A DNA stretch of 33,742 bases from Hungatella sp. (GTDB taxonomy: Bacteria > Bacillota > Clostridia > Lachnospirales > Lachnospiraceae). The notes under the pieces are model-generated. The model did not search any database. It saw only the letters and a list, made by a program, of their open reading frames with translations, and was not told where the DNA came from. Made by a program: the position numbers and the translations under genes. Below, piece by piece: positions 32,131 through 33,742 of the stretch; the first letter of the stretch is position 1; each line of letters begins with the position of its first letter. The stretch covers positions 1 to 33,742 of the forward strand of contig JAAWHU010000038.1 in the NCBI GenBank assembly GCA_022796015.1, in the 5' to 3' direction.

Positions 32131-32159
32131 ATGAGAGGCGGCAACCAGATTTGAACTGG
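32131..32159 (-). repeat. Partial copy of the tRNA-Cys 3' end (remnant or attachment site)
   Basis: These 29 nt match 33571-33599 with two differences. They comprise the T-arm, the 3' acceptor strand and a few bases beyond; the 5' half of a tRNA is absent. One difference (32141 versus 33581) falls in the acceptor strand, so this copy would not pair fully with the 5' end of the intact tRNA-Cys. It may be an att-type repeat left by an integrative element, or the stump of a second tRNA-Cys gene. Confidence 0.75.
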
Positions 32160-32294
32160 GTAATGCCTAAAAAGTACTGGAAAAGGAGGCTTGTACATGC
32201 CGATTAGCGTTTGCACAAAGATGAACGCAAACACGTTATTACCTCTTCCCGTCTGGCTTCATTCATTAACCTCTTTCCAACTTGTCTGGAGTTT

Positions 32295-33101
32295 TTACAC
32301 CACCACACATGCCTCCTGCTCCCAGCCTTTAATAGTTTCTACTGGAAGTTCTAAAACCTCTGCTATTGATTCGGGTGAATCTCCTCTCTTTAACATATTT
32401 ATAGCTGTCTTCTTTACAGCTTCCTGTCTTCCTTCCCGTCTTCCTTCTTGTCTTCCCTCATCCATCAACATTTTTCCAACTTGAGTCATTCCCACTACCT
32501 CCTTGATATACTGCCTGGTCTCCTCGCTAATCACCTTGTCTGTAAAACTTAAGATTCCTGCCAGCGCAAAGGTTTCCTGTCCTTTATCCGGTATCCGTCG
32601 CGCCAGTTCTACACCTTCTCTGATGGCCTTCTGTTTCTTTTCCTTCCCCTTATAAGTCAGCGGGAGAATCACCAGATGCATAAGCACTTCATCCGTGATT
32701 ACATTTTCTTCCACACTCCTTCTGATCTGCTTTAACCACTCTTCCGAAGGAACCCCAAGCAGATAGGATGCCTCCACCTGTATGCTGCATGCCGTCCTTG
32801 TAAGGGTCGTCTTTGATTTCTCTATATCAGCAGTATATAATACCATCATATGAATATCGGGCTCTTTTCCTTCCTTGAGATACCGGTTGATCACATCTAT
32901 GATATAATGGCCATACTTGGTAAAATTAGCTTCCCTGTACTCACTCTCGTAATCCAGGATCGCCACACTTCCATCTTCCAGCTCAAACAGGTTATCCATT
33001 CTTAGTTCCCTTGCCTGGACAAGAGGAATATTCGTTGGTCTGGCATCAACTACTTTCAAATCTGTCCCAAGCCCAAACAGCGACAGGGATTTCCCTTTCA
33101 T
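32295..33101 (-). CDS. Rpn/PD-(D/E)XK nuclease-like (transposase-associated) protein
   Basis: 268 residues. The early segment MDNLFELEDGSVAILDYESEYREANFTKYGHYIIDVI (about 35-71) has the Asp and Glu-x-Glu arrangement of a PD-(D/E)XK nuclease core as in Rpn/YhgA-like proteins. The C terminus has the tail common in this group: charged GRQEGRREGRQEAVKKTAINML and a short helical motif GDSPESIAEVLELPVETIKGWE. ATG 33101 overlaps the stop of the upstream gene (ATGA). The frame stays open for about 17 codons further up (DREKIIKLFGDQ directly before the Met), sequence that also looks native, so a longer ancestral N terminus is possible. Function is unproven; Rpn proteins promote recombination. Confidence 0.7.
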   Translation of the reverse strand: MKGKSLSLFGLGTDLKVVDARPTNIPLVQARELRMDNLFELEDGSVAILDYESEYREANFTKYGHYIIDVINRYLKEGKEPDIHMMVLYTADIEKSKTTLTRTACSIQVEASYLLGVPSEEWLKQIRRSVEENVITDEVLMHLVILPLTYKGKEKKQKAIREGVELARRIPDKGQETFALAGILSFTDKVISEETRQYIKEVVGMTQVGKMLMDEGRQEGRREGRQEAVKKTAINMLKRGDSPESIAEVLELPVETIKGWEQEACVVV

Positions 33102-33436
33102 CTGATCCCCAAAAAGTTTGATAATCTTTTCCCTATCTGCTTGATCTGTTCAGCAGACAGCTTCGGGAAAAATTCTTTGATCTCTTCAACAGACATCCTT
33201 CCAGCCTTCACCATTCTTATAACTGCCTCTTCTGCCGTCTTTTCCTCTGCCTTTTTTTCCTCTGCATCCAGCTTTTTCAACAGTGCATCCTTAGCCGCCT
33301 GCCTGGTCTTACCGCTCCCATTCTCCCGATAAGATTCCTTAGCTAGCTGCACCGTACACCTTGCCTCATAATAGACATATTTTTTTCCCTTGATTGTCCT
33401 TGTCCTCTTATTAATTTCAATAGGAGTGTACTTCAT
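33098..33436 (-). CDS. Small protein with integrase arm-binding-like N terminus
   Basis: 112 residues. The first 60 (EINKRTRTIKGKKYVYYEARCTV.. NGSGKTRQAAKDALLKKLDA) resemble the beta-beta-beta-alpha arm-type DNA-binding domain at the N terminus of tyrosine integrases. A Lys/Glu-rich linker follows (about 61-70). The last 40 residues (EEAVIRMVKAGRMSVEEIKEFFPKLSAEQIKQI) look like the helical tail of Rpn-type proteins. It lacks a catalytic integrase domain. The start has a GAGG 5 nt upstream and an extended -10 promoter. It overlaps the Rpn-like gene by 4 nt. It may be a DNA-binding partner of that protein or a chimeric remnant; resemblance was judged by eye. Confidence 0.6.
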   Translation of the reverse strand: MKYTPIEINKRTRTIKGKKYVYYEARCTVQLAKESYRENGSGKTRQAAKDALLKKLDAEEKKAEEKTAEEAVIRMVKAGRMSVEEIKEFFPKLSAEQIKQIGKRLSNFLGIR

Positions 33437-33479
33437 CCGTTCCTCTTTTCCGCCACTTTTCCGCCAATCGCTTTTGAAA

Positions 33480-33488
33480 AGTATAGCA
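33480..33488 (-). promoter_or_regulatory. Extended -10 promoter of the Rpn-like operon
   Basis: On the minus strand TGC directly precedes TATACT (33485-33480), an extended -10. A weak TTTTCA stands 17 nt further upstream. The start would be about 35 nt before the 112-codon gene. Confidence 0.5.
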
Positions 33489-33522
33489 TATTTTAGTCGG
33501 ATTGAAAATGGGTGTTTCCGCC

Positions 33523-33561
33523 AAAAAAAGACTAGAACCCTTGAAATATCAAGGATTCTAG
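33523..33561 (-). terminator. Intrinsic terminator behind tRNA-Cys
   Basis: On the minus strand CTAGAA and CCTTGA pair with TCAAGG and TTCTAG around a 4-nt loop, followed by TTTTTTT. It ends the tRNA transcript just before the small island. Confidence 0.9.
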
Positions 33562-33575
33562 CCTTTGAAAATTAG

Positions 33576-33646
33576 AGGCGACAACCAGATTTGAACTGGT
33601 GATCAGGGTGTTGCAGACCCACGCCTTACCGCTTGGCTATGTCGCC
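33576..33646 (-). tRNA. tRNA-Cys (GCA)
   Basis: A complete cloverleaf of 71 nt. The acceptor stem is GGCGACA with TGTCGCC, discriminator U73 (the cysteine identity base), D-arm AGCCAAGCGGTAAGGCG, anticodon loop CTGCAAC with GCA, and T-arm CCAGTTCAAATCTGG. CCA is not encoded. It lies 15 nt after tRNA-Glu and is probably co-transcribed with it. Confidence 0.96.
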
Positions 33647-33661
33647 GTATTATATATCAAA

Positions 33662-33733
33662 TGACCCCAACGAGATTCGAACTCGTGTTACCGCCGTGAA
33701 AGGGCGATGTCTTAACCGCTTGACCATGGGGCC
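33662..33733 (-). tRNA. tRNA-Glu (UUC)
   Basis: A complete cloverleaf of 72 nt. The acceptor stem is GGCCCCA with TGGGGTC (one G-U pair), D-arm GGTCAAGCGGTTAAGAC, anticodon loop CTTTCAC with TTC, and T-arm ACGAGTTCGAATCTCGT. CCA is not encoded. Its promoter lies beyond the right edge of the window. Confidence 0.97.
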
Positions 33734-33742
33734 CTCTTTCCT

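Noticed and set aside
1-33742. CRISPR array, complete insertion sequence or prophage
   Set aside because: No regularly spaced repeats, no intact transposase and no phage structural genes are seen on either strand.

Overview
The window reads as a chromosomal segment of a Gram-positive anaerobe of the class Clostridia, most likely Lachnospiraceae. The support is strong AGGAGG-type ribosome binding sites, the D-E-BA-H riboflavin gene order behind an FMN riboswitch, a Tad pilus locus with the Clostridia-style companions (DUF5702, DUF6382/FHA, TadE-like proteins), and GlgB preceded by a DUF2508 (YaaL-type) gene. Species cannot be assigned from sequence reading alone.

Layout. 1-2923: start of a gene running off the left edge, an Uma2-family nuclease-like protein, a long AT-rich gap with a palindrome, a small secreted protein and a DUF4367 membrane protein that looks anti-sigma-like. 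3290-4363: murG, alone on the plus strand between the DUF4367 gene and an ECF-type sigma factor gene. 4974-6010: HIT protein and rhomboid protease, with their own promoter. 6073-16428: a Tad/Flp pilus locus on the minus strand, in transcription order prepilin peptidase, TadZ-like, TadA ATPase, TadB, TadC, a 57-residue Flp pilin, DUF5702 protein, a TadE-like protein with Cys/His modules, a second prepilin peptidase, a second TadE-like protein, and a DUF6382 + FHA signalling protein split by a frameshift. The operon starts from a near-consensus promoter followed by an unusually long, structured 5' leader (about 240 nt).

16750-19042: divergent plus-strand DUF2508 gene and glgB. 19207-22221: OmpR-type response regulator and histidine kinase. 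22223-25987: riboflavin operon ribD-ribE-ribBA-ribH (minus strand) with an FMN riboswitch and two successive terminator-like hairpins. 26065-29920: hybrid sensor kinase and a four-repeat peptidoglycan-binding NlpC/P60 lipoprotein in one operon. 29936-32045: FIST-domain sensor and a soluble methyl-accepting signalling protein in one operon. 32081-33436: a small accessory island (Rpn/PD-(D/E)XK-like protein and an integrase-arm-like protein) between a partial tRNA copy and an intact tRNA-Cys gene. 33576-33733: tRNA-Cys and tRNA-Glu.

Most interesting: the structured leader of the Tad operon, which is closed by a terminal stem beginning at the predicted transcription start and contains a duplicated module; a 158-nt long-hairpin element inside the Tad operon; a TadE-like pseudopilin with a duplicated His/Cys metal-site-like tail; and the tRNA-Cys-flanked mini-island.
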